From contig NZ_JAHAJN010000002.1 of the NCBI RefSeq assembly GCF_018372215.1, positions 117,434 to 181,433 on the forward strand: DNA of 64,000 bases, in the 5' to 3' direction. This document shows positions 17,075-25,498 of the stretch, in pieces. The translations under genes and the position numbers were made by a program. The stretch comes from Negativicoccus succinicivorans (GTDB lineage Bacteria > Bacillota > Negativicutes > Veillonellales > Negativicoccaceae). The notes beneath the pieces were generated by a model that worked only from the letters and a program-made list of their open reading frames with translations, searched no databases and was not told where the DNA came from. Within the stretch, counting starts at the first letter, position 1. Each line of letters begins with the position of its first letter.

Positions 17075-18031
17075 TTATAAATAATGACGTCGCCAGAGAA
17101 TGAAGAGCGCCACTACCGTTGATACAAAAGAGATGCCGATGACACCCCAGAAACCGCTCATCTGACCTTCCCACGGCACGTCCGTGTTGATTCCCCACAG
17201 ACTGAATACCAACGTCGGCACGGCGAGCAAAATCGTCACTGATGTGAGCAGCTTCATAACCTGGCTCAAGTTGTTGCTGATGATGGAGGCGAACGTGTCC
17301 ATCATGCTGTTCGAGTTTTGCGAATACATTTGAACCATTTCGATCGCCTGCTTGTTTTCGATGATGACGTCTTCGAGCAGATCTTCATCTTCTTCGTACA
17401 TCTTCAAAAGCGGGCGCGGCTGCACGTTGTTGCGCAGACGCAGGAGGCGTTCCATCACGACGCCGTTCGCTTTGAGCGCGCTGGTGAAATACGTGAGTGA
17501 TTTCGAAAGCTCCAGCAGCTGGAAAAATTCTTTGTTTTCCGCCGTTTCCCGCAAGCGGGCTTCGATGACGTCGGTGCGCTTGTTGATTTTCCCCAAGGCT
17601 TGCAAAAAGAGCGTCGCGGTCCGGTTCATCAGTTGGAACAGAAAGCGCGTCTTCTTGTACGTGCGAAACGTGCTGTACGTATTGCCGCGAAACGGTGCGA
17701 GCACATTGTTTTCTTCCAGGCCCACCGTGATAAAATATTTTTCGGTAATAAAAATACCGAGCGGCAACGCGTCATAGCTGTCTTCCGTCTCCCGCACGAC
17801 CGGCGTATTGATGACGACGAAAATGTAATCGTCTTCCAACTCCACGTGGGAACGTTCTTCCGGGTCCAATGCCGAACGGAAATCTTCAATCGGAATCGGT
17901 GTGATCTTGGCCAGGCGGACCAATTCTTCTTCCGTCGGATGCACGACGTTAAGCCAGGAGCCTTTTTCCGCCGCTTCCGGCACGACCTCCTGCAGAATTT
18001 GATCTTCGTCATGTTTGTATGCGATGAGCAC
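17075..18031 (-). CDS. corA: CorA family Mg2+/divalent cation channel
   Basis: A 318-residue CorA-type channel. The large N-terminal cytoplasmic domain and the long stalk helix precede two C-terminal membrane helices. The signature after the first helix reads FSLWGINTDVPW, so the usual GMN filter motif is GIN here; such variants occur in the superfamily but may alter selectivity. The C-terminus ends WRRHYL, basic as expected. The GTG start (18029-18031) is preceded by AAAGGATG at a good distance; an in-frame ATG at 18049 would add six residues but has a poor ribosome site. The gene lies just past the tRNA-Ser. Confidence 0.85.
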   Translation of the reverse strand: MLIAYKHDEDQILQEVVPEAAEKGSWLNVVHPTEEELVRLAKITPIPIEDFRSALDPEERSHVELEDDYIFVVINTPVVRETEDSYDALPLGIFITEKYFITVGLEENNVLAPFRGNTYSTFRTYKKTRFLFQLMNRTATLFLQALGKINKRTDVIEARLRETAENKEFFQLLELSKSLTYFTSALKANGVVMERLLRLRNNVQPRPLLKMYEEDEDLLEDVIIENKQAIEMVQMYSQNSNSMMDTFASIISNNLSQVMKLLTSVTILLAVPTLVFSLWGINTDVPWEGQMSGFWGVIGISFVSTVVALFILWRRHYL

Positions 18032-18152
18032 CGTTCCACATCCTTTCATTTCCGTCTTGTCATGAACGCTCCGCGGGCGAAAATCTCCCCGCGCAGACAT
18101 GCTTATTATACAATACGGAGGCGCAAAACAAAAGTGCCGCGCCGAAGAAAAC

Positions 18153-18181
18153 TTGTAAAGTAAAAATAAATACGCTATAAT
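18153..18181 (+). promoter_or_regulatory. Promoter of rpsF-ssb-rpsR
   Basis: TTGTAA, 17-nt spacer, perfect TATAAT. Confidence 0.8.
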
Positions 18182-18187
18182 ATATAA

Positions 18188-18258
18188 GCTGTGTATCGAA
18201 AGATACCGCTCCTAGCCCTTTGTACGAAAGGGCCATATGTCCAAAAGAGGAGGTGTCC
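18188..18258 (+). promoter_or_regulatory. Structured rpsF leader, possible S6:S18 autoregulatory site
   Basis: Two hairpins follow the promoter: GTATC-GAAA-GATAC and GCCCTTT-GTAC-GAAAGGGC, separated by CGCTCCTA. Many bacteria control rpsF operons by binding of the S6:S18 complex to a leader hairpin with conserved CCG elements. The location fits, but I could not align it to the known consensus. Confidence 0.45.
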
Positions 18259-18260
18259 AA

Positions 18261-18551
18261 ATGAACAAAAACTACGAAGTCATGTTCATCATCAATGCCG
18301 GACTGGATGAAGAGGCGGCGGACGCGATTGTGAAGCGCGTCGAAGACCTCATCACCAAAAATGGCGGCACGGTGAACAACATTGACCGCATGGGTAAACG
18401 TCGTCTCGCTTACGAAGTTAAAAAGCAGATCGACGGCAACTATGTGCTCATCGAATTTGCCATTGATCCGGCGCAGATCAAAGAAATCGACCGCGTTATC
18501 AAGATCAATGAAAAAATCATTCGTCATTTGATTGTCAAACAGGACAAATAA
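18261..18551 (+). CDS. rpsF: 30S ribosomal protein S6
   Basis: A 96-residue primary rRNA-binding protein with the conserved start NYEVMFIINAGLDEE and the segments MGKRRLAYEVKKQIDGNYVL and IVKQDK. It pairs with S18 on the platform of the small subunit. ATG 18261 follows AGAGGAGGTG; an upstream ATG at 18237 is in frame but lies within the leader hairpin region. It is first in the conserved rpsF-ssb-rpsR operon. Confidence 0.96.
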   Translation: MNKNYEVMFIINAGLDEEAADAIVKRVEDLITKNGGTVNNIDRMGKRRLAYEVKKQIDGNYVLIEFAIDPAQIKEIDRVIKINEKIIRHLIVKQDK

Positions 18552-18566
18552 GTCCGGAGGTAGACT

Positions 18567-19031
18567 ATGAATTCCGTACAAATCATCGGCAACCTCACCC
18601 GGGATCCTGAAGTTCGTTACACGAAAACAGGAAAACCTGTCGCATCGTTCACCGTTGCGGTCAACCGCAGCTGGGTCAGCGTGCAGGGGGAAAAACGAGA
18701 AAGTACAGATTTTATTCCGGTCGTTGCGTGGGGCAAACTTGCCGAGCTCGTCGGCAACCGCCTGAAAAAAGGCACCCGCACATTCGTCGAAGGTCGCTTC
18801 CAAACCCGCTCGTATGAGACGCAGGAAGGCGAGAAACGCTACATCACCGAAGTGGTAGCGAACCTTGTCGCGCCGAACGTCGATTACGACAAGCAGCCGT
18901 CCGCTGCGCCGGAACCGCGCGCTGACTACAGTCAGTTCGGGGCTCAGCCGCAAGCCGGCGGCAACTTTGGTAACCAGCCGAGCGGACAAGTGTTCGGCGG
19001 TAATGGCAACGACGACGATATCCCGTTCTAA
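18567..19031 (+). CDS. ssb: Single-stranded DNA-binding protein
   Basis: A 154-residue SSB. The OB-fold spans residues 1-110 (start [18 protein letters not shown], then [12 protein letters not shown] and the [16 protein letters not shown] segment). A Gly/Gln/Pro-rich linker leads to the acidic tail DDDIPF, which docks repair and replication partners. It sits between rpsF and rpsR as in most Firmicutes, with GGAGGT before the ATG. Confidence 0.96.
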   Translation: MNSVQIIGNLTRDPEVRYTKTGKPVASFTVAVNRSWVSVQGEKRESTDFIPVVAWGKLAELVGNRLKKGTRTFVEGRFQTRSYETQEGEKRYITEVVANLVAPNVDYDKQPSAAPEPRADYSQFGAQPQAGGNFGNQPSGQVFGGNGNDDDIPF

Positions 19032-19056
19032 CGCAAGACCGATAGGGAGGCAAATT

Positions 19057-19287
19057 ATGAGAAGAGATCGTCAACGTCGACCGCGCCGGAAAGTTTGCGC
19101 CATTTGCGCCGACAAAATCCAGCACGTCGATTATAAAGATATCAATTTACTGCGTCGGTTCACTTCCGAACGCGGCAAAATTCTGCCGCGCCGTGTGACC
19201 GGTGCCTGCGCGAAACATCAGCGCAAAGTCAATCTGGCGATTAAACAGGCTCGCGCGATTGCGCTCTTGCCGTTTTCGGTAGATTAA
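19057..19287 (+). CDS. rpsR: 30S ribosomal protein S18
   Basis: A 76-residue S18 with a basic start [14 protein letters not shown] and conserved [31 protein letters not shown] and [12 protein letters not shown]. Cys14 and Cys17 (KVCAICAD), together with Cys50, suggest the zinc-type C+ form. ATG 19057 follows TAGGGAGG. The operon ends in a terminator immediately after. Confidence 0.96.
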   Translation: MRRDRQRRPRRKVCAICADKIQHVDYKDINLLRRFTSERGKILPRRVTGACAKHQRKVNLAIKQARAIALLPFSVD

Positions 19288-19289
19288 TT

Positions 19290-19314
19290 AAAACCGCCTT
19301 CGGGCGGTTTTTTT
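19290..19314 (+). terminator. Terminator of the rpsF operon
   Basis: AAACCGCC-TTCG-GGCGGTTT, a UUCG tetraloop, with T-run. Confidence 0.9.
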
Positions 19315-19562
19315 GTACGTAAAAATAGGCGGGAGCCGTTCCTGTGACCGGCATTTTTATTTCTTATCAAGCGCAATGCGATCATGTGACGCGACCGCCG
19401 TCGGAAATACAATCGCATACCGCGCGTATGATTGACACGGCCCAATCGACGAAAATAACGCAAGGCGGTTTCATGGCGAAAAAACGGCTTCTTGCGCGGA
19501 ATCCCCAAATGAATTACAAGAATAATTGACCGTAAATGGGACATTCTTAATGCAACCTTTCC
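19315..19562. other. Intergenic stretch between rpsR and surface protein gene
   Basis: No gene with a ribosome site or recognisable product is seen. Short open frames occur on both strands but have no support. Confidence 0.4.
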
Positions 19563-19591
19563 TTGACTTAAACTAAGTATAAGAATATACT
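19563..19591 (+). promoter_or_regulatory. Strong promoter of the YadA-like gene
   Basis: TTGACT, 17-nt spacer, TATACT. The ~120-nt leader holds two hairpins, AACGATT-TC-AATCGTT (19644-19659) and ACGAC/GTCGT (19665-19683), then the site AGGAGG. Stable leader hairpins are typical of abundant surface proteins. Confidence 0.8.
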
Positions 19592-19720
19592 GGAACTAAT
19601 CGGCAGACTGTACGCGTTTGTGAGCGCATAGCGGGTCGCCACCAACGATTTCAATCGTTTGCCAACGACTCATATTGCGTCGTAGAATACCCGGTCGTCA
19701 AACTATCAGGAGGTTTTTAC

Positions 19721-20980
19721 ATGAGCAAAAAATGGTTGGGAGTATTGGTAGGTCTTTCCGTCATCGGCGGCAGCACGATGGCATTCGCCGCGCCGGCGCC
19801 GGAGGAAGCGCAAGCGTTGAAACACATCGATCTCGGCGGTAACTACTACTACTCGGGCAAACAGCAGCAAGTTTCGCACAATCAGGTATTGAGCCATATC
19901 GAAAAGCTGAACAACTTGTTGGAAAAAGATGCCGGCTGGGGCAAAACCGGTTTGGCGGCGGGGTACAACCAGGCTATGCAACATGGCTCTTTCATTTTGA
20001 ATACGATTAATGAACTGCCGGTAAGCCAGGACACCAAAGACAAATTGACTTTAGCGTATACAGGTGTGATCGGTAAAATGCAAGGAACGCTCGCTGAGAA
20101 ATTTAACATCTCTGATGGCCTTCGTGTAGACGAACTCATCAAAGCGATCTCCACGGGCAACGACATTTCGGAAAACGACAACGAGAAAAAACTCGTGGAA
20201 GCCGCCAAAGCCGGTTACTATGCGCGTCGCATGGAAACGGAACTGATGGGCGCGTTCCCGGGCGTGGTGAACACCGTAAACGAAACGATTGATCAGGTCA
20301 ACACCAACACCAAAGCTATCGCGGATAACACCAAGGCGCTCGATACCAAAGTAGATAAAGACGCTCAGGCTAACGTTGATGCCGCGCAGGACAAGAGAAT
20401 TACGACCAACACCGGTGCTATCGCGGCCAACACCAAGGCGCTCGATACTAAAGTAGATAAAACCGCTCAGGCCAAAGTCGACGCCGCGCAAGATAAAGGC
20501 ATCGCGGCCAACAAAGCGGCGATCGCGGATATGAACACCAGCTTCAATGATCGTTTCGGCGAATTGGATCAACGTGTCGACAAAGTTGGCGCGCTCACCG
20601 GCGCGCTCGCCGGTTTGAAACCGATGCAGTACGATCCCATCGCGCCGACGCAGATCATGGCGGCCGCTTCGACCTATGAAGGCGAACAGGGATTCGCTTT
20701 GGGCGTCGCTCACTACACGAAAGAAGATCTCATGCTGCACGCGGGCGTCGCTTACGATGGCGATGACGACTTCATGGGCAACATCGGCGTCACCATGAAA
20801 ATCGGTTCGTCCGCTGACCGCGAAGTCATTCCGGAACGTTACCAAGCCGGCCCGATCTCGTCCGTCTATGTCATGCAGGATGAAATCACCGACTTGCAGG
20901 CGAAAAATGCCGCGCTTACCGCACAAAATGAAAGAATCATGGCGGAACTGCAGGCGCTTCGTCAGCACGTCGGCATGTAA
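19721..20980 (+). CDS. YadA-like trimeric surface protein with post-anchor coiled coil
   Basis: A 419-residue exported protein. The signal peptide is residues 1-23 (cleavage after AFA). Residues ~25-185 form an alpha-rich N-terminal domain unlike classical YadA heads. Residues ~190-285 are a coiled-coil stalk with two 34-residue repeats (NTKALDTKVDK...AAQDK). Residues ~286-365 match a YadA membrane anchor (LTGALAGLKPMQYDP, GFALGVAHYT, GNIGVTMKIG). Beyond the anchor, where YadA proteins normally end, is a further ~55-residue segment with YQAGPISSVYVMQDEI and a short leucine-type coiled coil to the C-terminus. It probably forms a trimer in the outer membrane. Strong promoter, structured leader and terminator suggest high expression. 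Confidence 0.8.
   Translation: MSKKWLGVLVGLSVIGGSTMAFAAPAPEEAQALKHIDLGGNYYYSGKQQQVSHNQVLSHIEKLNNLLEKDAGWGKTGLAAGYNQAMQHGSFILNTINELPVSQDTKDKLTLAYTGVIGKMQGTLAEKFNISDGLRVDELIKAISTGNDISENDNEKKLVEAAKAGYYARRMETELMGAFPGVVNTVNETIDQVNTNTKAIADNTKALDTKVDKDAQANVDAAQDKRITTNTGAIAANTKALDTKVDKTAQAKVDAAQDKGIAANKAAIADMNTSFNDRFGELDQRVDKVGALTGALAGLKPMQYDPIAPTQIMAAASTYEGEQGFALGVAHYTKEDLMLHAGVAYDGDDDFMGNIGVTMKIGSSADREVIPERYQAGPISSVYVMQDEITDLQAKNAALTAQNERIMAELQALRQHVGM
20327..20530 (+). repeat. Two tandem 102-bp repeats in the stalk of the surface protein
   Basis: Residues 203-236 and 237-270 share NTKALDTKVDK-AQA-VDAAQDK. They are close at DNA level and could expand or contract by recombination. Confidence 0.75.
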
Positions 20981-21000
20981 GCACCGTTTTCTATGGAATC

Positions 21001-21030
21001 AAAAAAGGACATCCGCGGATGTCCTTTTTT
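21001..21030 (+). terminator. Terminator of the surface protein gene
   Basis: Perfect palindrome with arms AAAAAAGGACATCCG and complement. Confidence 0.9.
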
Positions 21031-21153
21031 ATTTGCCCGAATTTCACTAAAGCAAGCCGATGACGCGGAAAAGGTAAATTATTTTCTCGATTTACGCGGC
21101 GCTTCGCTCGCATGCGCAGGCTGCGAGTAGAGGCATTCACATTGCGATTTATT

Positions 21154-21723
21154 TCAGCGGCCGAGCAGGGGATCCATGACGGCGGTGAAGTAGCCGGCGA
21201 TTTCTTCGGGCGTTTGCCGCATGTCGTTTTCGATCCACCAGTGAATGGTCTCGACGAAAGTGCAGGCGAAATGGTTGCGCAAAAAATCAGCGGGCACGGC
21301 GGGGCGTTCGCCTTCTTCATGATTGAGCCAATATTCGCCGAGTTGCAATTTCAAATGCTCTTTGAGATAACGCAAAAAGATGTCACGACTGTCGGAACGC
21401 AAGAGCCGCATAAAGGCTTCGCGCTGATTGCTGATGTGGTAGAGAATGTGCGTGGTGTACGCGCGGTAACCGTTGCCTTGCGGTGTGAATTCGGGAATGG
21501 GACAATGCACGCCGACGCCGGCGAAAACATGACCGAAGAGTTCGGTCAAAAGCGCTTCCATGAGCGCCTCTTTCGTGGGAAAGTGGGAGTAAAATGTACT
21601 GCGCCCGATATTGGCGGCATCGATGATTTGTTGCACGGTGATTTGCGCGTAACGGCGGCGGGCTAAAAGTTCGGTGAACGCCTGAAAAATGGCGTTGCGC
21701 GTTTTGATTTGACGGCGATCCAT
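21154..21723 (-). CDS. TetR family regulator
   Basis: A 189-residue TetR-type repressor. The N-terminal helix-turn-helix (residues ~8-55) contains ITVQQIIDAANIGRSTFYSHFPTKEALMEAL. The C-terminal ligand domain resembles the TetR_C_33 type seen in Firmicute regulators (DFLRNHFACTFVETIHWWIEN). ATG 21723 has AAAGGA at the right distance; an upstream GTG-type extension is unsupported. It is divergent from a metal P-type ATPase and probably represses that gene or itself through the inverted repeat at 21875-21903. Confidence 0.85.
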   Translation of the reverse strand: MDRRQIKTRNAIFQAFTELLARRRYAQITVQQIIDAANIGRSTFYSHFPTKEALMEALLTELFGHVFAGVGVHCPIPEFTPQGNGYRAYTTHILYHISNQREAFMRLLRSDSRDIFLRYLKEHLKLQLGEYWLNHEEGERPAVPADFLRNHFACTFVETIHWWIENDMRQTPEEIAGYFTAVMDPLLGR

Positions 21724-21874
21724 AGCATTTTCCTTTCCGCGCCGACGCAAAAGCGGCGCGAGACAGCAATTATTTTATTGAACAAAAGCAAGATTCTATT
21801 CAGTAATGAACGATTCCTCTTGTTTGCGTCTGGTCAAGTAGTGGAATATTTTTTACAATGAAGACAAATAAGAA

Positions 21875-21903
21875 ACAATGTGTTCATTAAATACTTACAT
21901 TGT
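21875..21903. promoter_or_regulatory. Candidate TetR operator
   Basis: Inverted repeat ACAATGT-N15-ACATTGT lies between the divergent tetR and P-type ATPase genes, 34 bp before the ATPase start. Confidence 0.45.
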
Positions 21904-21936
21904 AACGATACAGAGTAGATTTGACAAGGAGGAACT

Positions 21937-23898
21937 ATGTGGGATCGCTGGTGGGAATGGGCGCTTAGACCGCGCATGATGGTACTGATGACCGTGCTAC
22001 TGCTCGTGAGCGCATACGGTCATTTGACCAATAACGCTTTTTTGCAAATGTATGATCCCGGTTGGGGCGTGCTTTTGTTAGCGGGCATACCGTTGTTGTT
22101 CGGCGGGATCGAGTATCTCGTGAAAGAAAAAGAATTAACGTCGTGGCTCTTGGTCGGGATCGCGCTGGTCGCTTGCGTCGCGCTGGGCGAAGTGTTCGCG
22201 GCGACGGAAGTGGCGTGGATCATGGCGTTCGGCGAATGGTTGGAAGGACGCACGGTGCAACGGGCGCGCCGCGGCTTGGAGAAAATTTTGGCGCAGACGC
22301 CGGCGCAGGGGCGGCGGATCAATGACGCGGGCGAAACGGAAATGGTGGCAGCGGAAGAGATCCGCGTCGGTGATCGCCTGAGCGTGCATCCGGGCGAAAC
22401 GATTCCGGCGGACGGCGTGGTGCTGATGGGCGCGACGGCGGTCGATGAAGCGATGCTCACGGGCGAATCGCTGCCGGTGGATAAACGTGACGGCTCGGAA
22501 GTGTTCGGCGGCACGGTGAACGGTTTCGGCGCGATTGAAATGCGCGCGACGAAAGTCGGCGCGGATGCTTCAATGCAAAGACTGGTGCGCTTGGTGCGCG
22601 AAGCGGAAAACGAGCAGGCGCCGGTGCAACGCACGGTGGATCGGTGGGTGCGCTACCTCGTGCCAACGGCGATTGCCCTGTCGCTTATCGTGTTCGCGCT
22701 TAATTTTTGGTGGGGCACGCCGCTCACGGCAACGATTTATCGGACCGTGACGGTGCTGATCGTCTTTTGTCCGTGCGCGCTCGCGCTTTCCACGCCGACG
22801 GCGATTGTGGCGGCGATCGGACAGGCGACAAAGGCCGGCGTGATTATCAAATCGGGGGCGGCGCTCGAAGTGATGGGGCGCATCGATACGCTCGCATTGG
22901 ATAAAACGGGCACGATTACGACCGGCGAACTCGCAGTGACGGATGTGTTGCCGCTGCGGGCTGATGTTTCCGCGCAAGAGGTTTTGGCGCTGGCGGCGGC
23001 GGCGGAAGAACAAAGCGAGCATCCGCTCGGCAAGGCGATTCTGCAAAAGGCGCGAGAGGTCGGCGTCACGTTGCCCGCGCATACCGATTTTGTGATGACG
23101 GGCGGCCGCGGCGTGAGCGTTCGGCTGACCGACGGCAGCGTTCTTTACGCGGGGAGCGAACGGTACCTCGCGCAAGAAGGAATCGACATCGCGCCGACGG
23201 TGGAAGCCGTGCTGAACGAGTTACGCAGCAACGGCAAAATCGCGGTGCTTGTAGCGCAAGCGGATCAACTCATCGGCGTGGTCGCTTTCGCGGATACGGT
23301 GCGCGCACAGATGCCGGCGGTGACGGCGGCGTTGCAACGCGCTCGACTCACGCCGGTCATGTTGACGGGCGATAATACGCAAACGGCGCAATTCGTCGGC
23401 GCAACCGTGGGCATTGATGAAGTGCACGCGCGCCTGCTGCCGGAAGACAAAGTAGCGTACATTGTCGCGCAGCAAAAAGCGGGCCGACGCGTGGCGATGG
23501 TCGGCGACGGCGTGAACGACGCGGCCGCGCTGAAACGCGCCGATGTCGGGATCGCGATCGGCGGCACGGCGGGCGATATGGCGATCGAGGCGGCGGATAT
23601 TATTTTGCCGGGGAGCGATATGACGCGCTTACCGTACCTCGCGCGTCTTTCGCAAAAGACCTTGCGCACGATTCACATCAACTTGGCGATCGCGTTGTCG
23701 CTGAATATTCTCGGCGTCATTTTATCGCTTTTCGGCTGGCTGACGCCGGTGACGGGCGCGATCGTGCACAACGCGGGCTCGATTATCGTGTCGTTGCACG
23801 CGATTTGGCTCTATGAAACCAAAATTTTGACCGGCGTGCGGGAGGCGGATGCCCGACCGACTTGCGGCGCGTCATCGCGCGATATCATCCGCGGCTGA
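21937..23898 (+). CDS. Heavy-metal translocating P1B-type ATPase
   Basis: A 653-residue metal pump without an N-terminal metal-binding domain. Motifs in order: TGES (175-178, actuator), CPC (278-280, transmembrane metal site), DKTGT (322-326, phosphorylated Asp322), the SEHPLGKA His-Pro motif and VGDGVNDAAAL. The last helices contain NILGVILSLFG and VHNAGSIIVSLHA; the HNxGS element differs from typical Cu or Zn/Cd pumps, so the metal is unclear (Zn, Cd, Mn or Cu all possible). AAGGAGG precedes the ATG. The divergent TetR gene suggests inducible expression. Confidence 0.88.
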   Translation: MWDRWWEWALRPRMMVLMTVLLLVSAYGHLTNNAFLQMYDPGWGVLLLAGIPLLFGGIEYLVKEKELTSWLLVGIALVACVALGEVFAATEVAWIMAFGEWLEGRTVQRARRGLEKILAQTPAQGRRINDAGETEMVAAEEIRVGDRLSVHPGETIPADGVVLMGATAVDEAMLTGESLPVDKRDGSEVFGGTVNGFGAIEMRATKVGADASMQRLVRLVREAENEQAPVQRTVDRWVRYLVPTAIALSLIVFALNFWWGTPLTATIYRTVTVLIVFCPCALALSTPTAIVAAIGQATKAGVIIKSGAALEVMGRIDTLALDKTGTITTGELAVTDVLPLRADVSAQEVLALAAAAEEQSEHPLGKAILQKAREVGVTLPAHTDFVMTGGRGVSVRLTDGSVLYAGSERYLAQEGIDIAPTVEAVLNELRSNGKIAVLVAQADQLIGVVAFADTVRAQMPAVTAALQRARLTPVMLTGDNTQTAQFVGATVGIDEVHARLLPEDKVAYIVAQQKAGRRVAMVGDGVNDAAALKRADVGIAIGGTAGDMAIEAADIILPGSDMTRLPYLARLSQKTLRTIHINLAIALSLNILGVILSLFGWLTPVTGAIVHNAGSIIVSLHAIWLYETKILTGVREADARPTCGASSRDIIRG

Positions 23899-23906
23899 TG
23901 ACGCAA

Positions 23907-23934
23907 AAAAAAGACCTCGTATGAGGTCTTTTTT
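23907..23934. terminator. Bidirectional terminator after the P-type ATPase
   Basis: GACCTC-GTAT-GAGGTC with A6 and T6 flanks between converging genes. Confidence 0.88.
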
Positions 23935-23939
23935 GTTGG

Positions 23940-24197
23940 TTAATTTTGCGCGGCATCGTCCGCGGGAAAAGAATGATCGGTCGGCGGCGCGAAATCGTCG
24001 CGATCGGCGACCTTGGTGACGACGCCGCGCACCGCTTTCATGAATTTCGGACGGGCGATCAGCACGGTATGACCGCAACCGCGGCAGCGAATGCGAAAAT
24101 CCGCGCCGATGCGCAAGACTTCCCATTCCTTATTGCCGCAGGGATGCGGCTTTTTCATGGTGACAATATCGCCGATATCTACTTTTAAATACGCCAT
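23940..24197 (-). CDS. DUF951 family protein
   Basis: An 85-residue protein of the DUF951 family. It has the hallmark DIVTMKKPHPCGNKEWEVLR, then GADFRIRCRGCGHTVLI, giving a possible metal site from Cys20, Cys38 and Cys41 with nearby His residues. The C-terminal ~20 residues are a lineage-specific acidic tail. DUF951 proteins are widespread in Firmicutes and often sit near replication or translation genes; function unknown. It follows larA with a 9-nt gap, so it is in the same transcript. Confidence 0.88.
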   Translation of the reverse strand: MAYLKVDIGDIVTMKKPHPCGNKEWEVLRIGADFRIRCRGCGHTVLIARPKFMKAVRGVVTKVADRDDFAPPTDHSFPADDAAQN

Positions 24198-24206
24198 GGT
24201 TTCTCC

Positions 24207-25478
24207 TTACGCCTTTTTCACAAGCCGCGGCACCGTGCAGCTGCCTTGCGGCATGAGGCAAATGTCCGCGTTCGGACCGAGTTTTTGTTCCGCCAGCGCC
24301 AGCGCTTCTTCGACCGAATGCACCGGCGTGAAAAGGGCGGCGCGGGCCGCGTCGTCGGGCATTTCGGAAAGCAAATAAAAATCCGCTTTTTTCATCAGCC
24401 GCGTGACCGCGTACGCTTTGTGACGGCCAATTTGAAAATCTTCGCGCACGTACGCTTCGATTTTTTCCGGCGAAGGATACGCGCGCACCGTCGCGTCAAC
24501 TTCACTGTTGCCCGAACCTTCCGGACAGGCGGCGAGTAAAATGACGACACCGCCTTCCTGCACGGCGCAAACGGCGTTGTCCATCGTTTTTTGGCTCTGG
24601 TAAATATTGATGTCTTTCGGATAGCCGCCGCACGTCACGATGACGATCGGATATTCGCGCGGAATCTCGACGCCGTTCATGCGGTCGACCAACTCGCAGG
24701 CTTTTTCGTGCGCGGTGATGTAGTCGCCGGCGAACACGCCGATGACTTCTTCCTTTTCATTCAAGACGGTATTGAGCAAAAAGGTCGGGCGGTGCATTTC
24801 ACAGCCTTCGACCTGATCGAGATAGATCGGATTGGTTTTGATCTCACCAATGACCGCGTGCGGATCGAGCATCAAGGAGTGGTTGTGACGGATGGTTTCC
24901 CGATGCGCTACGCCCGGAAAGAGCGCCTTGCGCCCGCCGCCGAAACCGGCGAAGAAATGGTGAACGACGCTGCCGGTCAGAATTAATTTATCCGCGGCCA
25001 GCGCGTCTTTGTGAAACGCGACCGGCGTACCGTACGAGGTCGTGCCGATTTTGACGTAATCCGCGTCATGCCGCGCTTCCGCGTTGACCGTGCGCAGACG
25101 GCGAAAGAGATCTTCCGTGATTTGCGAAATCATTTCTTCGTCCGTCATCGGGCGATGCATGCCCAGTGCGAAAAGAATCGTGATATCTTCGTCCGCCACG
25201 CCGCGCTCGTTCAGCATTTCCACTATGACCGGCAAAAAAATATCCGTGTGCGCGATGCGTGTCGTATCATTGACGATGATCGCGACTTTGTCGCCGGCGT
25301 CAATCAGTTCCGGCAGAGGGGCGGAGTCGATCGGATGCAACAGCGCTTCACGAATCGCTCGGATCGGATCGGCGAGCGGCTGCATTTGTGCCATGGTTAA
25401 ACAATTTTTTACCCGTTCGTCGGGCAATGTAAAAGAAATTTCTTGGCGGCCGTAGGGCCAGGTGTAGGTAGTTTCCAT
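24207..25478 (-). CDS. larA: LarA-type nickel-pincer 2-hydroxyacid racemase
   Basis: A 423-residue member of the lactate racemase family. Residues known to bind the nickel-pincer nucleotide or act in catalysis are present at the same numbers as in Lactobacillus LarA: His108 (GMHRP), His173/His174 (VVHHFFAGFGGGRK), Lys184 and His200. The family includes lactate racemase and other 2-hydroxyacid racemases or epimerases, so D/L-lactate is only the likeliest substrate. The cofactor genes larB, larC and larE are not in the window and must be elsewhere for activity. AAAGGAG precedes the ATG. Confidence 0.85.
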   Translation of the reverse strand: METTYTWPYGRQEISFTLPDERVKNCLTMAQMQPLADPIRAIREALLHPIDSAPLPELIDAGDKVAIIVNDTTRIAHTDIFLPVIVEMLNERGVADEDITILFALGMHRPMTDEEMISQITEDLFRRLRTVNAEARHDADYVKIGTTSYGTPVAFHKDALAADKLILTGSVVHHFFAGFGGGRKALFPGVAHRETIRHNHSLMLDPHAVIGEIKTNPIYLDQVEGCEMHRPTFLLNTVLNEKEEVIGVFAGDYITAHEKACELVDRMNGVEIPREYPIVIVTCGGYPKDINIYQSQKTMDNAVCAVQEGGVVILLAACPEGSGNSEVDATVRAYPSPEKIEAYVREDFQIGRHKAYAVTRLMKKADFYLLSEMPDDAARAALFTPVHSVEEALALAEQKLGPNADICLMPQGSCTVPRLVKKA

Positions 25479-25498
25479 GGGACTCCTTTCCGAATGAT

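Noticed and set aside
18029..18100. Longer CorA reading frame with extra N-terminal residues
   Set aside because: The extension lacks a ribosome site and homologues of this type usually begin near the IAYKHDED segment.
19344..19529. Short plus-strand frame after rpsR
   Set aside because: No ribosome site, no hydrophobic or motif character; the region is best left as intergenic.
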